A stretch of 64,000 nucleotides of DNA, from assembly GCF_021728295.1 (NCBI RefSeq), contig NZ_JAKJXE010000011.1, forward strand, positions 124,001 to 188,000, in the 5' to 3' direction. The notes beneath the pieces are model-generated. The model searched no databases. It was not told where the DNA came from and saw only the letters and a list, made by a program, of their open reading frames with translations. This DNA is from Pseudomonas petrae (lineage in GTDB: Bacteria > Pseudomonadota > Gammaproteobacteria > Pseudomonadales > Pseudomonadaceae). Every line of letters starts with the position of its first letter. The stretch's first letter is position 1. The position numbers and the translations under genes are program-made. Below, piece by piece: positions 9,060 to 19,200 of the stretch.

Positions 9060-9087
9060 TGTGGGAGTGAGCTTGCTCGCGAAAGCG
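9060..9087. repeat. REP-like element
   Basis: TGTGGGAGTGAGCTTGCTCGCGAAAGCG, a Pseudomonas REP variant in the gap after the ABC operon. It may stabilise the operon mRNA 3' end. Confidence 0.65.
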
Positions 9088-9181
9088 GTATTTCAGCCGC
9101 TAAACATTGCCGTGTCTGATCAGCGCGCTCTGGCCATGATTCACCGTATGCTGCACCGCACATCTCAACTGCCATAACCCA

Positions 9182-10387
9182 ATGCCACTCACACCCACAC
9201 AACTCCACTCCCGATTCGCCGCGCTCGATGCCTTCCTGCTGGGGCATCAGGCCCTGTGGCGCCCGCGCCCCTTCACTCATCGCCACCTGCCGTGGGAGTC
9301 GCAGCATCCGGAGCTGGCGAGTTGGCTGCGGCAACGTTCGCTCGAAGAGGCGGAAGCGGCACACAACCATCCCGAACAGCTCGAGGCGCCGCAGCCCTTT
9401 GCTCAGTTGGCCTCGCTGTCGAAGGCATTAAGCGAGATCGAGGCGCTGCCGCCCGTTAGCCTGGAGCCTGTGTCGTCGCGCATGAGCGTCGACGTGCCCG
9501 GCCGCAAGTGGCAACAGATCGAAGCCTTCGCCGGCAGCTTGAGCTTTCAGCGACAGCCAACTCACTGGCTGGACTGGTGCTCGGGCAAAGGCCACCTCGG
9601 TCGACGCCTCGCCCATGGCGGCCAAGCCCTGACCTGCCTGGAATACGATGGGCACTTGGTTGAATCGGGAAGGCAACTCAGCAACAAACTGGGCATCACC
9701 GCTAACCATCTGCATCAAGACGTCATGGCCGACGATGCCGGCGCGCGCCTCGAAGCGCATCACACGCCCGTCGCCCTCCACGCCTGCGGCGACCTTCATG
9801 TGCGCCTCATGCACCTCGCCAGCGACGCCCACTGCCAACAAATGGCCATCGCGCCCTGCTGCTACAACCGCATCGCCGGCGAGCGCTACGTGCCGATCTC
9901 CCAGTTGGGCAAAGCGTCAGCGCTTACGCTTTCCATCGATGACCTCGGCCTGCCCCTCAGCGAAACCGTCACCGCCGGCGCCCGCGTGCGCCGCCAGCGC
10001 GATACCTCCATGGCCCGACGCCTCGGCTTCGACCTGCTGCAGCGAGAGCTAAGCGGCGTCGACGACTACCTGCCAACACTCTCGCTGCCCAGCGCCTGGC
10101 TCGACAAACCCTTCGCCGACTATTGCCGCGACTTGGCTGAACTCAAACAACTGCCCTCCCCCGGCACTCAGGACTGGGCGGCGCTTGAAGCAGCGGGCTG
10201 GGCGCGTCTGGCCGAAGTGCGCAACCTCGAATTGTTGCGCAACCTGTTCCGTCGACCGATGGAAATGTGGCTCATCCTCGACCGCGCGCTTTATCTGACT
10301 GAGTGCGGGTACGACGTGCACATCGGCACCTTCTGCGACAGCAAAGTCACTCCCCGGAATCTGCTCATTCTTGCCGAGCGACAGTGA
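9182..10387 (+). CDS. SAM-dependent methyltransferase-like protein (Methyltransf_32 type)
   Basis: A 401-residue soluble protein. The central part has a Rossmann methyltransferase core: motif I WLDWCSGKGHLGRRLA (about residues 123-138), an acidic end of strand 2 (CLEYD), and a downstream HACGDL and APCCYNR segment. That CCY pattern resembles the family that includes the methyltransferase domains of GSTCD and METTL25. The N- and C-terminal extensions are helical. Substrate unknown. Confidence 0.7.
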   Translation: MPLTPTQLHSRFAALDAFLLGHQALWRPRPFTHRHLPWESQHPELASWLRQRSLEEAEAAHNHPEQLEAPQPFAQLASLSKALSEIEALPPVSLEPVSSRMSVDVPGRKWQQIEAFAGSLSFQRQPTHWLDWCSGKGHLGRRLAHGGQALTCLEYDGHLVESGRQLSNKLGITANHLHQDVMADDAGARLEAHHTPVALHACGDLHVRLMHLASDAHCQQMAIAPCCYNRIAGERYVPISQLGKASALTLSIDDLGLPLSETVTAGARVRRQRDTSMARRLGFDLLQRELSGVDDYLPTLSLPSAWLDKPFADYCRDLAELKQLPSPGTQDWAALEAAGWARLAEVRNLELLRNLFRRPMEMWLILDRALYLTECGYDVHIGTFCDSKVTPRNLLILAERQ

Positions 10388-10640
10388 GCGTTTTTTGACG
10401 CCTGTTCCTGTGGATAAGTCTGTTGATTAAATTCCAGCGAACGCCCGGAAATCCTGCTTTGAGAGGGATGTAACATTTGTTCATTTTTTAGGCAGCGTAA
10501 AATTGGCGCTAAAACAGTAGCTTGCGAACGATTGAGAATGGTTCCGAAATTCGACCGATTGTCACCTTTGCTTTGTGCCGATTGTGCATAACGGTAATCA
10601 CCTTCCGGCATAAGGGCGGCGAAAAAACTGAAATTAGGGC

Positions 10641-10668
10641 TTTACTCGGCAGATCAAATCCCTATAAT
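10641..10668 (+). promoter_or_regulatory. Promoter of tRNA-Thr
   Basis: -35 TTTACT at 10641, 16-base spacer, perfect -10 TATAAT at 10663-10668, 13 bases ahead of the tRNA. The rest of the 10388-10640 gap holds one TTATCCACA-type box (10409-10417, minus sense) and no gene I can support. Confidence 0.7.
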
Positions 10669-10681
10669 CAGCGCCCACAAC

Positions 10682-10757
<76 letters not shown>

Positions 10758-10805
10758 TACAAAACAAGGGCTTGCAGCGATGCGGGCCTTTCGTTTATCT
10801 GCTCT

Positions 10806-10826
10806 ACGTACAATTGCACGTACAAT
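10806..10826 (+). other. Tandem CGTACAAT motifs, candidate integrase arm sites (left)
   Basis: Two copies of ACGTACAAT, 12 bases apart, about 50 bases inside attL. Related CGTACAT motifs occur inside attR at 52030 and 52082. Binding by the integrase is inference. Confidence 0.35.
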
Positions 10827-10928
10827 CCAAATACGTGTAATTGCTATTTCCTGACTTATCCACAGGCTGCCGCCTGCGCTCTCTCCTACGTCTATGCTCA
10901 GGCGATATGAGCCGATATCAGGTGATCC

Positions 10929-11168
10929 ATGACCCACGACGACATCACTATGCCCGCAGCTGTAAGGCAGGAGCTCGACCGCCTTCTCGCATCGATCAAG
11001 CACTCGATACAGTGGCGAAGCAGAACGAGCGGGCCTGCGTGCTGTGAAGGTTTCGTGCTGGGTGTTGATGTCTCGAAAGCACTGAACGCCGCATCAATCG
11101 AGGCGCTTTACCTCGTGGGAGAGCAGTCCGTCGAGATACGCGTCGGCGAGCTTGCAGCGCAGGCGTGA
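10929..11168 (+). CDS. Small hypothetical prophage protein
   Basis: 79 residues starting MTHDDITMPAAVRQELDRLLAS, with AGGTGA 6 bases before the ATG. It contains a paired Cys (PACCEGF). No domain recognised. It lies alone on the plus strand inside attL, an accessory position. Confidence 0.5.
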   Translation: MTHDDITMPAAVRQELDRLLASIKHSIQWRSRTSGPACCEGFVLGVDVSKALNAASIEALYLVGEQSVEIRVGELAAQA

Positions 11169-11253
11169 CCTCCTCACAATCGCTGCCAGTGGACAACTCC
11201 CCGCACACTACGCGACCGAGTTCTATCCGCACTAAGTCGAGGACTAGATTCAT

Positions 11254-11475
11254 ATGCAGGTTGTATCGGAAGCCGTCATGACCCAAGCCAAAATCTTGAT
11301 CGAAGACATTGAGTCGGCGCTTTCCCCGGAAATAGCCGAGCTCAATACTCTTATGGTCGGAGCATATCTCACCCAAGCATTGAACGACGGGCGGCTTAAC
11401 AGGACAGAGTTCAATGCGCTTACCCGCACTGCCAGCGATAGTCTGCGCAAGTGGACCCGTCCCTCGTCAATTTGA
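11254..11475 (+). CDS. Small helical hypothetical protein
   Basis: 73 residues, predicted all-helical (ILIEDIESALSPEIAELNTLMVGAYLTQALNDGRLNRTEFNALTRTAS), reminiscent of short EF-hand-like or regulatory helices but without a recognisable motif. An alternative start is the ATG at 11278. The final residues overlap nothing; 11476-11630 has no gene I can support. Confidence 0.45.
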   Translation: MQVVSEAVMTQAKILIEDIESALSPEIAELNTLMVGAYLTQALNDGRLNRTEFNALTRTASDSLRKWTRPSSI

Positions 11476-11630
11476 ATATTGTCAACACCGCAGCTACCGG
11501 TGGCGATTCAAATTTTTCTGACTTAGATATACCGGACTTGAGCTTCGAATCAAGCCCAATGCCTTCGGCGTGGTACATCCCGGCCAGACGAGTTCGCCGC
11601 GCAGAGTCGGGAACGGCGCTCGTGCCGGTT

Positions 11631-11840
11631 TTAATGCCATGAAGCACCCGTCGCGTGGAGCGCGAGATCCAGCTGCTTCCACGGCAACCCACTATAGTTT
11701 CGGTATGGGCAAGACGGCAAATGCTCAAATGGCTCTGCTCCCATGTGCGCTGGCTGTTCGGCATGGCAATTACGGCAGCGCACATTGTCATCGAGCAGGC
11801 GCCAACGGCGGCTCCAGTCTTCGAGATCCGACGACGGCAT
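11631..11840 (-). CDS. Small zinc-ribbon-like protein
   Basis: 69 residues with CRNC at about 22-25 and HLPSC about 15 residues later, a C2HC-type pattern that could bind zinc. The ATG at 11840 follows a strong GGGAGAG site. Short proteins with the pattern NVRCRNCxAxQ are common in Pseudomonas mobile regions; the function is unknown. Confidence 0.55.
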   Translation of the reverse strand: MPSSDLEDWSRRWRLLDDNVRCRNCHAEQPAHMGAEPFEHLPSCPYRNYSGLPWKQLDLALHATGASWH

Positions 11841-11923
11841 ATCACTCTCCCTATCTGTCCTTACCTTCTAGAATTAAAGCGGGATAGGAAGTTCCATGTG
11901 CAAGAGGATCGCCCGATGACGTG

Positions 11924-13168
11924 TCAGATCTTCCTTACGCCGATCTGACCGACCTTGACCTTGGAGTCGAGCGCAACCCCCGCAGCCAGGTACAGTCCCA
12001 TGCGCGCGGTGACGACTGTTTCCGTGACATCGCACGTATAGCGCTGCGTCTCCAGTGCACCCTTCCAGTTCGCTGGGAATGTGAACGGTTCCTGGTATTT
12101 GTCCATCGACCGGTAATAGATGGTGGTGGACGCCCCCGACACCGGTTTGGTGATGATCAATTCAGCTTCCCAGCCGAGGATGCCGCGACTGTTGCCGACA
12201 ATCTCGGGGGCCGAAACCATCTCGATGATGTCGCCGGACAGCAGGTTAGCCAGGGTTATGTTCGAGTTGAGCTGCAAATAGAGGTAGCCGCCTGCCGCCG
12301 CTAGTGTTCCGCCGAGCTCGATGCACTGCGCCTCGCCATAGGCCGCCGCTTCCTTGTACCAGCGCGTGGTGATGCCGGTCAGGCCTGAGCCCGACGCCTT
12401 GTAGCTGTCGGCCAGCACCGAGCCCGCGACGGGGTTTGCCGATGCGTTGATGACCCCTGTGTTGCCCGTCATCAGAGGGTTCAGGTTCAGGCAGCCGAAC
12501 GGGCGGATGGCCGAATAGATGTCGGTCGCATCCGTTGGCAGCGGCACGCCGAAGAACTCGAAGTTCGCGTTGATGATCGGCACGCAGCGGGACTGGATGA
12601 AGTCCGCGCCGATCATGTTCGGGTGCAGATCGTCAACGGTCATGGCCTGGGTGAAGCCGTCCCAGATGTTGACCACCGGAACGAACTGCCTGACGTAGCT
12701 CAGAACCCAATCCTTGTACGCGATCGCGTCGGCCAGCGCCTGGCCGGTCAACGCCTTGGTACCGAAGCGCGGCGTGCCGGTGCCGACGATCAGGTACTTG
12801 CCCGGCGTGTTCTGGAAGGCGGTGATCGCCTTCATGACGTTCGCCTTGCTGTCCGCCAGCGTCATGCCTGCCGTGGTGCTGTCGTTGGTGCGCGACAGCA
12901 GCATCCACAGATCCGCGGTGAGTGACGTCAAACAGGACGGTAGCCGCGCCATGAACTGGCCAGAGTGGTCGCCCACCTTCCCCTGATTGTCCAGGTAGCT
13001 CGGGAACAGGCCGGTTTGAGCCGCGATCGCACCGGCGTATCCATACGCTTCGGTACCGAAGGCTTTCGGATCAATCGTGTGACAGTTCGCACTGAAGCTG
13101 TCGCCCAGCAACCCAAGACCGCGACGGATGCGGCGGCGTGTTGGCTGAACCTCGGCGAGCAGGCTCAT
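11924..13168 (-). CDS. SGNH/GDSL-family hydrolase, tail-associated
   Basis: A 414-residue protein with an SGNH hydrolase core at the N-terminus: block I GLLGDSFSAN (Ser near residue 24) and block V DDLHPN (Asp/His near residues 179-182). The second half (from about residue 230) is beta-rich with no recognised domain. Its start overlaps the upstream stop and is preceded by GAGG. It is the last gene of the late operon, after the tail fibre and cell-wall hydrolase. It may deacylate host surface polysaccharide or modify O-antigen; this is inferred from position. Confidence 0.75.
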   Translation of the reverse strand: MSLLAEVQPTRRRIRRGLGLLGDSFSANCHTIDPKAFGTEAYGYAGAIAAQTGLFPSYLDNQGKVGDHSGQFMARLPSCLTSLTADLWMLLSRTNDSTTAGMTLADSKANVMKAITAFQNTPGKYLIVGTGTPRFGTKALTGQALADAIAYKDWVLSYVRQFVPVVNIWDGFTQAMTVDDLHPNMIGADFIQSRCVPIINANFEFFGVPLPTDATDIYSAIRPFGCLNLNPLMTGNTGVINASANPVAGSVLADSYKASGSGLTGITTRWYKEAAAYGEAQCIELGGTLAAAGGYLYLQLNSNITLANLLSGDIIEMVSAPEIVGNSRGILGWEAELIITKPVSGASTTIYYRSMDKYQEPFTFPANWKGALETQRYTCDVTETVVTARMGLYLAAGVALDSKVKVGQIGVRKI

Positions 13169-13383
13169 GCGAACACCTCGAACGCAGCGCCACCGGCCGG
13201 AACGAATCGGACCGTTGCCGGCGGGATATTGAGCTGGTAAGCCCCATCGTTCCAGAGCGTATCAGCGGTCACCCAGTTATCGCCCATCTTGACCTGAATC
13301 GCGACCGAGCCGCCGTTAGCCTTAACGCCTAACGTCACGCGCAGGGCGCGGGTGAAGGCTTCTTCTTTTATCGTCGTCTGCAC
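13165..13383 (-). CDS. Hypothetical phage protein, tail operon end
   Basis: 72 residues if it starts at the GTG at 13383, which follows GAGG and lies just after the preceding stop. A longer form from 13428 would overlap the cell-wall hydrolase by 35 bases. The composition is beta-rich (LRVTLGVKANGGSVAIQVKMGDNW). No known domain. Confidence 0.6.
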   Translation of the reverse strand: MQTTIKEEAFTRALRVTLGVKANGGSVAIQVKMGDNWVTADTLWNDGAYQLNIPPATVRFVPAGGAAFEVFA

Positions 13384-13393
13384 AGATAAGACC

Positions 13394-13819
13394 TCAGGGC
13401 ACGTTGCGGAAGAAAACGTGGTTGCCAAGCTTCAGCGTCCGCTTGGCCTTGGCAGCCCAGTCCGGTGCCTTGGGCATGGTGGTCGCGTAATAGTGGGTCG
13501 CCCCGCCGGTGGGGTCCGGCACCTTGCCGTCGATCACCTGGTCAGCAGCAATCCGGCACTGCGCCAGCTCGCGGAACGGGATCTGCCGCGCACCGCTTAG
13601 GAACTGATAGTTCGGGTCGTTGCGGTTCCAGCAGCTGAACTGGTACGGCTTTTGGCAGACGCCGGCGTAGCCCTCGCCCCACCACGACTTGTCCTTCCCA
13701 TCGTCCACGCGGTTGCGGATGGTCCAGGCCACGGCCACCATCCCGGCCAGTCCCTCGCCGCGTGCTTCGGCCCACAGCGTGCGCGCCAGCACATCGCGAT
13801 CTTTTTCAGTCACGGTCAT
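13394..13819 (-). CDS. Cell-wall hydrolase, SleB/Hydrolase_2 type (endolysin candidate)
   Basis: 141 residues. Matches the Hydrolase_2 family: LARTLWAEARGEGLAGMVAVAWTIRNRV at the N-terminus with the likely catalytic Glu in WAEARGE, then YAGVCQKPYQFSCWN and ATHYYA. It lacks a signal peptide, as expected for an endolysin released by a holin or pinholin. It is far from the spanins and placed after the tail fibre. A role in degrading peptidoglycan during release is likely; a role at injection is not excluded. Confidence 0.85.
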   Translation of the reverse strand: MTVTEKDRDVLARTLWAEARGEGLAGMVAVAWTIRNRVDDGKDKSWWGEGYAGVCQKPYQFSCWNRNDPNYQFLSGARQIPFRELAQCRIAADQVIDGKVPDPTGGATHYYATTMPKAPDWAAKAKRTLKLGNHVFFRNVP

Positions 13820-13836
13820 AACTTTTCTCCAGGCAT

Positions 13837-13860
13837 AAAAAATCCCGCTCGATGGCGGGT
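13837..13860 (-). terminator. Hairpin with T run between tail fibre and hydrolase genes
   Basis: On the minus strand ACCCGCCATCGAGCGGGATTTTTTA. It sits directly before the hydrolase ribosome binding site (CTGGAGAAAA), the same layout seen at 19861. Confidence 0.75.
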
Positions 13861-13881
13861 TTCGGTCTTGCTGTGCTGCTG

Positions 13882-15045
13882 TTATGCAGCGGCAGGTTGG
13901 GCTGCGAGTTTCAGCGCGTTCACCTCGGCGCGCAGCTCCTTGATCGCACCCATCAGGTCGGTGATCAAGGCCATCGGCTCAAGTTGCTGAATCAGGGGGT
14001 TCCCTTCCGCATCCGTGCCATCTTTCTCGCCACTGACTGCGAGCGGGTTGATCTCTTGCACCTCATGGGCGATGAGACCTTGATACGTGGTGCCGTCACC
14101 CCGGAACACCGCGCCGAAGACTTTCTTCTGAAAGTTCACAATTCGGTATTTATCGATCCTGTCGAGAAACGACGGAACGGCGGCGTCCTTGACGAATTTC
14201 TTGATCCGATAGTCCGATGTGAACAGCGAGATCGATCCGACGTAGCTGGCGTCGATCCAGCAGTCGATTGCAGAGCCCGTCCAGTTAAAGTTATGCCGGG
14301 TGGTGCCCTGGCCTGCGTTTACCCCGGCGCGACACCAAATGCTACGCGGCGCCCAGTCGGAGGAAGAGGTGCCGGTACCACCTGAACTCATTGGAATGGG
14401 TGCGCCAAACACGGATAGGGTTGAGACCCGCAGCTCCCCGCTGTAGGAATACGTCATCACGGGCCCAGCGGCAGTGTTGTCGGCATTGACGGACCACCAG
14501 TAGTGGCCGCCGATCCCCCCGCCCCTATTACAAATATAATTTGCCTCGCCCAGCCCGTTGCCGTTCCAGCCCGAATACAAACCTTGCACGTTGTAGCCTA
14601 TCGGGGCACCGCGAAAACCAATGCTCTTAATGAGCAGATCGTTGCCGCCGCCCTTTAAACCGAGATTGTTAAGCGCCGTCGGCGAGTCAACTGCGCCGGT
14701 ACCGCCTTTATTGAGCGGCAGGATGTCGTAGTTACCAGTGGTACCCAGCGCAGCCATCTTATCGCCGAACTGGAAGCGCAGCTGGTTGAAGGCGTCCACC
14801 AGCAACTTGGGGTAGCCCTGTACGGGCATGATCGCATAGGCTGAACCGCTGACCGTCGGGCCCTTATAAGCAGGCAAGATTGAAATAACAGTAGCGCTGG
14901 CCACGTTCGCGATTTCATAGTTCAAGCCGTCCGGGCCGACGAATGCGTCACCCACCCGCGCGTTGGCATCGAACGCCGCGTTCACGCCAGTCACAGCAGT
15001 CGATCCGTTCGTCACGGACACAGTCCCACCTCTGAGCCAAGGCAT
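13882..15045 (-). CDS. Tail fibre / receptor-binding protein with S74 chaperone domain
   Basis: 387 residues. The N-terminal part (1-100) resembles phage tail attachment segments (MPWLRGGTVSVTNGSTAVTG). The middle has the PLNKGGTGA and MSSGGTGTSSS repeats typical of trimeric fibres. The C-terminus (about 285-380) is an intramolecular chaperone of the S74 type: SDYRIKKFV, then YQGLIAHEVQEI, ending in a helix LMGAIKELRAEVNALK. This domain self-cleaves before the SDYRIK segment in relatives. It probably determines host range. Confidence 0.87.
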   Translation of the reverse strand: MPWLRGGTVSVTNGSTAVTGVNAAFDANARVGDAFVGPDGLNYEIANVASATVISILPAYKGPTVSGSAYAIMPVQGYPKLLVDAFNQLRFQFGDKMAALGTTGNYDILPLNKGGTGAVDSPTALNNLGLKGGGNDLLIKSIGFRGAPIGYNVQGLYSGWNGNGLGEANYICNRGGGIGGHYWWSVNADNTAAGPVMTYSYSGELRVSTLSVFGAPIPMSSGGTGTSSSDWAPRSIWCRAGVNAGQGTTRHNFNWTGSAIDCWIDASYVGSISLFTSDYRIKKFVKDAAVPSFLDRIDKYRIVNFQKKVFGAVFRGDGTTYQGLIAHEVQEINPLAVSGEKDGTDAEGNPLIQQLEPMALITDLMGAIKELRAEVNALKLAAQPAAA

Positions 15046-15117
15046 CAGATATCTCCAAATTTGGTTAGTGTTCAGCAGAGCGAAGTTGCCGGGGAGGAAA
15101 CCTCAAGGCTGTGGTGA

Positions 15118-15837
15118 TTAGTTGTGAAACCTGTCGACAGGAAACTTGCACACCGGGACGCAAAAGCTGGTGTTGGCGCCGTAGGGGTAAGCGTTACCCC
15201 CGCCGGGCACGTTGACCGTGATGTTCAGCGTCGGCACGCCATTATCAAGAATCGTCATACCTGCAAAATCAAAACCGATGAACCAGGTCACACCTCGGTC
15301 AAAGGCAGAGATGCAAACGAAATCGTCGGCATCCAAAGTGACGTTACTGCGGTAGGTGAACACCTCGTTACCCGATACAAAGGTCCAGTTTTTGGCAAAC
15401 TTGGAGTAACGAACAACCCGATCCTCGGAGCTGTAGAGGATGTTTCCGTTAGCATCCCACTGATTCATGCCGTACTGATTCGGGTTTGGTGTGTCGCAAT
15501 ACTTGCAGGCCACGAACTCTACGTAGGTGTTCTGCAGGTTATTACCACCTGCAATCGCGGAGTTGGCAACAAAGCCGGTCCAGTTGCCGGGCCCGCCAAT
15601 AAGCGTGATGTACACACTCACCTTGGGGTGAAGGCCGCTCAGGTTGCCAAAAAAGAGCTGCGGGGGCTCTTGGGTCTTGATCGGCCTGGCGAATACATAA
15701 GATCCCTGTCCGCCGCGGTCCGTGAAAGATGACGTAATCCGGAATGAGCCGCGCTCTGAGAAGACCATGATCTTGTAGAGATTGCTGATGATCACCGAAC
15801 CGCCGTTGTTGGTCACCGATAAGCCATAGTCAGCCAT
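15118..15837 (-). CDS. Tail-tip accessory protein, DUF6453-like
   Basis: 239 residues starting MADYGLSVTNNGGSVIISNLYK, the usual opening of a beta-rich protein encoded just after J in lambda-like phages of Pseudomonas and enterics. Four Cys occur in the middle and C-terminal parts. It overlaps the next upstream gene by one base. Likely a component or cap of the tail tip; no enzymatic motif seen. Confidence 0.65.
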   Translation of the reverse strand: MADYGLSVTNNGGSVIISNLYKIMVFSERGSFRITSSFTDRGGQGSYVFARPIKTQEPPQLFFGNLSGLHPKVSVYITLIGGPGNWTGFVANSAIAGGNNLQNTYVEFVACKYCDTPNPNQYGMNQWDANGNILYSSEDRVVRYSKFAKNWTFVSGNEVFTYRSNVTLDADDFVCISAFDRGVTWFIGFDFAGMTILDNGVPTLNITVNVPGGGNAYPYGANTSFCVPVCKFPVDRFHN

Positions 15838-16229
15838 CAGATCACCTTCACAACTTCAACAACACATTCCACTGTCTTCTCGATCCAGGCGTCTCCCGTG
15901 TTACCGCCAACACCGGTGGGCTGCTTGTAATTCATATAGCGAATGATCCCGATCTGGGTCCCTCCCAAGTCTTTGTAAGTTGGGGTGTACCCCCAGTTAT
16001 CGTCGTACCCAGGCTGCGCATAGTTGGCATATACCCTCGGCGTGATCATGACAAAGCAGGTGGCTGGGTCATAGCCGGGGATGTTGTACACCAAGGAGTC
16101 GGTTCGCACGCCGGTGCCTGACGTCTTTGATCCAGCCACGACGAAAGAAGCCAGACGCTGGATGGTGAAGTCATCCATCCCCAGAGTCCTCGCGCCAGCC
16201 CCGTCGGAAACCTCAATTCCGAAACTCAT
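15837..16229 (-). CDS. Hypothetical tail-tip accessory protein
   Basis: 130 residues beginning MSFGIEVSDGAGARTLGMDDFTIQRL, similar in layout to the next gene (a short beta-rich chain opening with a strand and Gly-rich turns). It overlaps the J stop by four bases (ATGA), suggesting coupled translation. No catalytic motif. Confidence 0.65.
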   Translation of the reverse strand: MSFGIEVSDGAGARTLGMDDFTIQRLASFVVAGSKTSGTGVRTDSLVYNIPGYDPATCFVMITPRVYANYAQPGYDDNWGYTPTYKDLGGTQIGIIRYMNYKQPTGVGGNTGDAWIEKTVECVVEVVKVI

Positions 16230-19200
16230 TCGGTCAGGTCTCCCAATTGCACGCGCTTCACGTTGTTGGCGTCATAGACGCGCACAGACCGGTTCGTGAT
16301 GACCAGGCGCCCGCCGCCGGCTACTGCCCCATTGATCTCAAGCGTCCCGTTCTTGTTCAAGATCCAGCCAGACTGCCCAGCTACATAGTTGGTGGAGCTG
16401 ATATAGCTGCCAATTTTAGCGTTGGTGATCGTGCCGTCCTGAATGAAAGTCGACCCCAGGAACACCTGCCCGTTCTGCACAGCGAACGGGACGGATACCG
16501 CGCCCCCGGCGATAGTGTTGACGATCGCGAAACGATCAGCCGAGACGAGGAATTGGCTCTGTACTGAACCAGCGTCATTGGATATCCCGAGCGCAATGCC
16601 CGCGGCAATGTACTGTCCAGTGGCAGAGACATACTGCATTTTCACGCTGTAACTGGCGTTGATCTTCCCGTTAACGTCGCTGACGATTCCGGCTTGCGTC
16701 TCTATAGCCGTCTTGTTATTGCCAATACTGGTGTTGAGTTGTTGGTTGACCGATGCCTGAGCGGTGGTAGTGCTCGCGACTGTCGTCTCCACCGTTGTCA
16801 CACGAGATTCGTTGGTTCCCACCCGCGCGTCGAGGACGGTTGTGCGCTGGGCTTGGGCCAAATCCTGTTCAGCTCTGACCTTCACCTCCTGCGCATAGCT
16901 GGCCGTGGCGTCCCACCCTTTAAGCGCATCCGCCATCAAACCCGCGATCGGATCGTCGCGCGTTGAAGCCAGGATCGCTTGCAGTTGTGTTCCCGTCGAC
17001 GTTGTCCTGCCGTCGATGCTGGTGATGTCAGTCGTGTTCTTCGTGACCTGCGCGGCGAGGCCGTTGGCGGTCCTGATCGACTGGCCGCTGTTCACCCAGT
17101 AATTGGGATTCGGTGGGCCGTTCGATCCGTCCGACTTGGCCGGAACATCGGATATGGCGGTCCAAAGGTTGTTGCCAACCCTGACGGTGTTGTCGCGAAC
17201 GTAGGGATCGGTTGGCACGTACGCCAGCGCGTCGACCAGATCACCGATCTCGTCCTTGATCTCGTTGATCCGCTCATTCACCGAGCCCGGGCCATTCCCG
17301 TCGATCAGGTCGATGCGTTCCAGCAGGTGTTGCCCGAGCTCCGACTCGGTGATTTCCCCCTCAATGAGCTCAAGAATCGGCGCCGCTTCGGAACTGCTCT
17401 GCCCCATAACCCAGATTCCGGCCGGGTACCACGGCCCTATATTGCCCGTGCGATCGACCAGGCGAGCCCAGAAGAAGAACGTCACGCCCGCTCGCAAGCC
17501 CTGCATGTTGTACTCGGACTGCGGATAAGCCAGGTCGCTGAGCTTTGTGGCCGCAGCCCGGTCCGTGGTCGGGCCGTACCAGATCTCGGTGCGCTGGGTG
17601 TCCTCAGCACCTGGTGGGAAAGTCCACTTTAGGTGGATGCCGAAAATCAAAGCCGTAGCCGTCAGCGAGGTCACCGCCGGCGGCAGGCCCTCCTTCCCGT
17701 TGAGTTGGGTCAGGATCGAGCTGCGCCATACCGACGAGATGTCGTAGGCGCTGACAGCCCGAACGCGCGCGAGGTATGAGCCGGAATAGATGCCCACGAT
17801 ATCGACGCTGTTTGCGCCGGTGCGCTGCACCTTGATCCAATTCCCATTGTCCTTGCGCCATTCGACGTCATAGCCGACAGCGCCATTCACCGCGGGCCAG
17901 GCGATCGTCATGGTGGTGACGGCCAAGCCCTGCGCAATCGCAGTTGTCGAGGTCAGTGTCACGCTCGCCGGCGACGGAACGACAGTGAGCGGAATCACGC
18001 TGGTCGGGCGCTCTTCAAGGCGCGCGCCAGTGTCGATGTAGGCGAACTTGCTCGGCTCGTATTGGAGCGCTGAGATCTCGTAGTCGCCCTCGGTGGTCCG
18101 CTTGGTGCTCAAAACACGGAACAGCGGGATGGCCAGATCATCGGCGTCGAGCGCCCACTGAAGCTCAGGGCCTGGCGTCTGGCTGTACGCCGTGGTGACC
18201 GTGATCGCTCTGCCATTCACGGACTGGACCGTGCGCGCTTGCGCTTGGCCGCTTGGCAGGTTGACGATCAGCCGGTCGCCGGCCTTGGCCATGGTGTCCC
18301 GGTCCAACGTCACCACGCGGCCAGCAGCGGCAGATATACGGCCGCCAACCTCGCTACCGGCGAGCAGCGAGTCAGCTACCGGAATGATGTAGCCCGGCAG
18401 CGGTATCGCGCCTTCCATGCCGGTCTTGAACGTGACAGTCCGGTCCTGGTTGTTGCTCATCACCACCCACTTACCGCGGCGCTGAGCCTCCGACGCCCGG
18501 GTGCAGCCGATCGCGCTGATTTCGGTGGGTCTGTCGTCGAAACGACGCTGCAGCGCCAGGTCCGAATAGGCGGTCACGTCGGTGTCGTAGTTGTTGGCAG
18601 GGTTGTCGTAGCTGACAATTGCGCGGGTGTAGCGTGTCTTTGCCGAGGCGCTGCCGTAGTTCATTTCCCCGCCAATCACGTTGGCCCGGGTGAACACATA
18701 GTCGAAATCCTGCGCGCGCGGCATGTCCGCCTGCATCACGAGCTGACCCTGCGCCCAGTAAGTCATGCCCCGGTAAATCGCAGAGATGTCGCGCAGCAGC
18801 GTCCAGGCATCCGCCTTGCCCTGAAGGTTCATGTCGCAGAGAAAGCGGGGCTCCTGCCCGCCGATGCCATCCGACACCAGTTGATCGCAATACTGGGCGA
18901 TTCGGTACAGTTCCCATTTGTCGACCATGAACGGCTTGATGCGCTTGCCGAGACCGAAGCGGTCGACAGTGCAGATGCCATACGTCACCCACGCAGGGTT
19001 GTTAGTCCAGGCCTGCTTAAAAGTCCCGTCCCAGACGCCGCTGTAAGTGCGAGCCACAGGATCGTAGTTGCTCGGGACCTGCCATTTCCGCCCTTTGCAC
19101 TTGATGGTCACGGCCGGAATGTTGCTGAACTGCTCGGCATCAAACTCGATGAATAACAGTGCGGTATTCGGGTACCGGAGCTTTTCATCGATGACATCGG

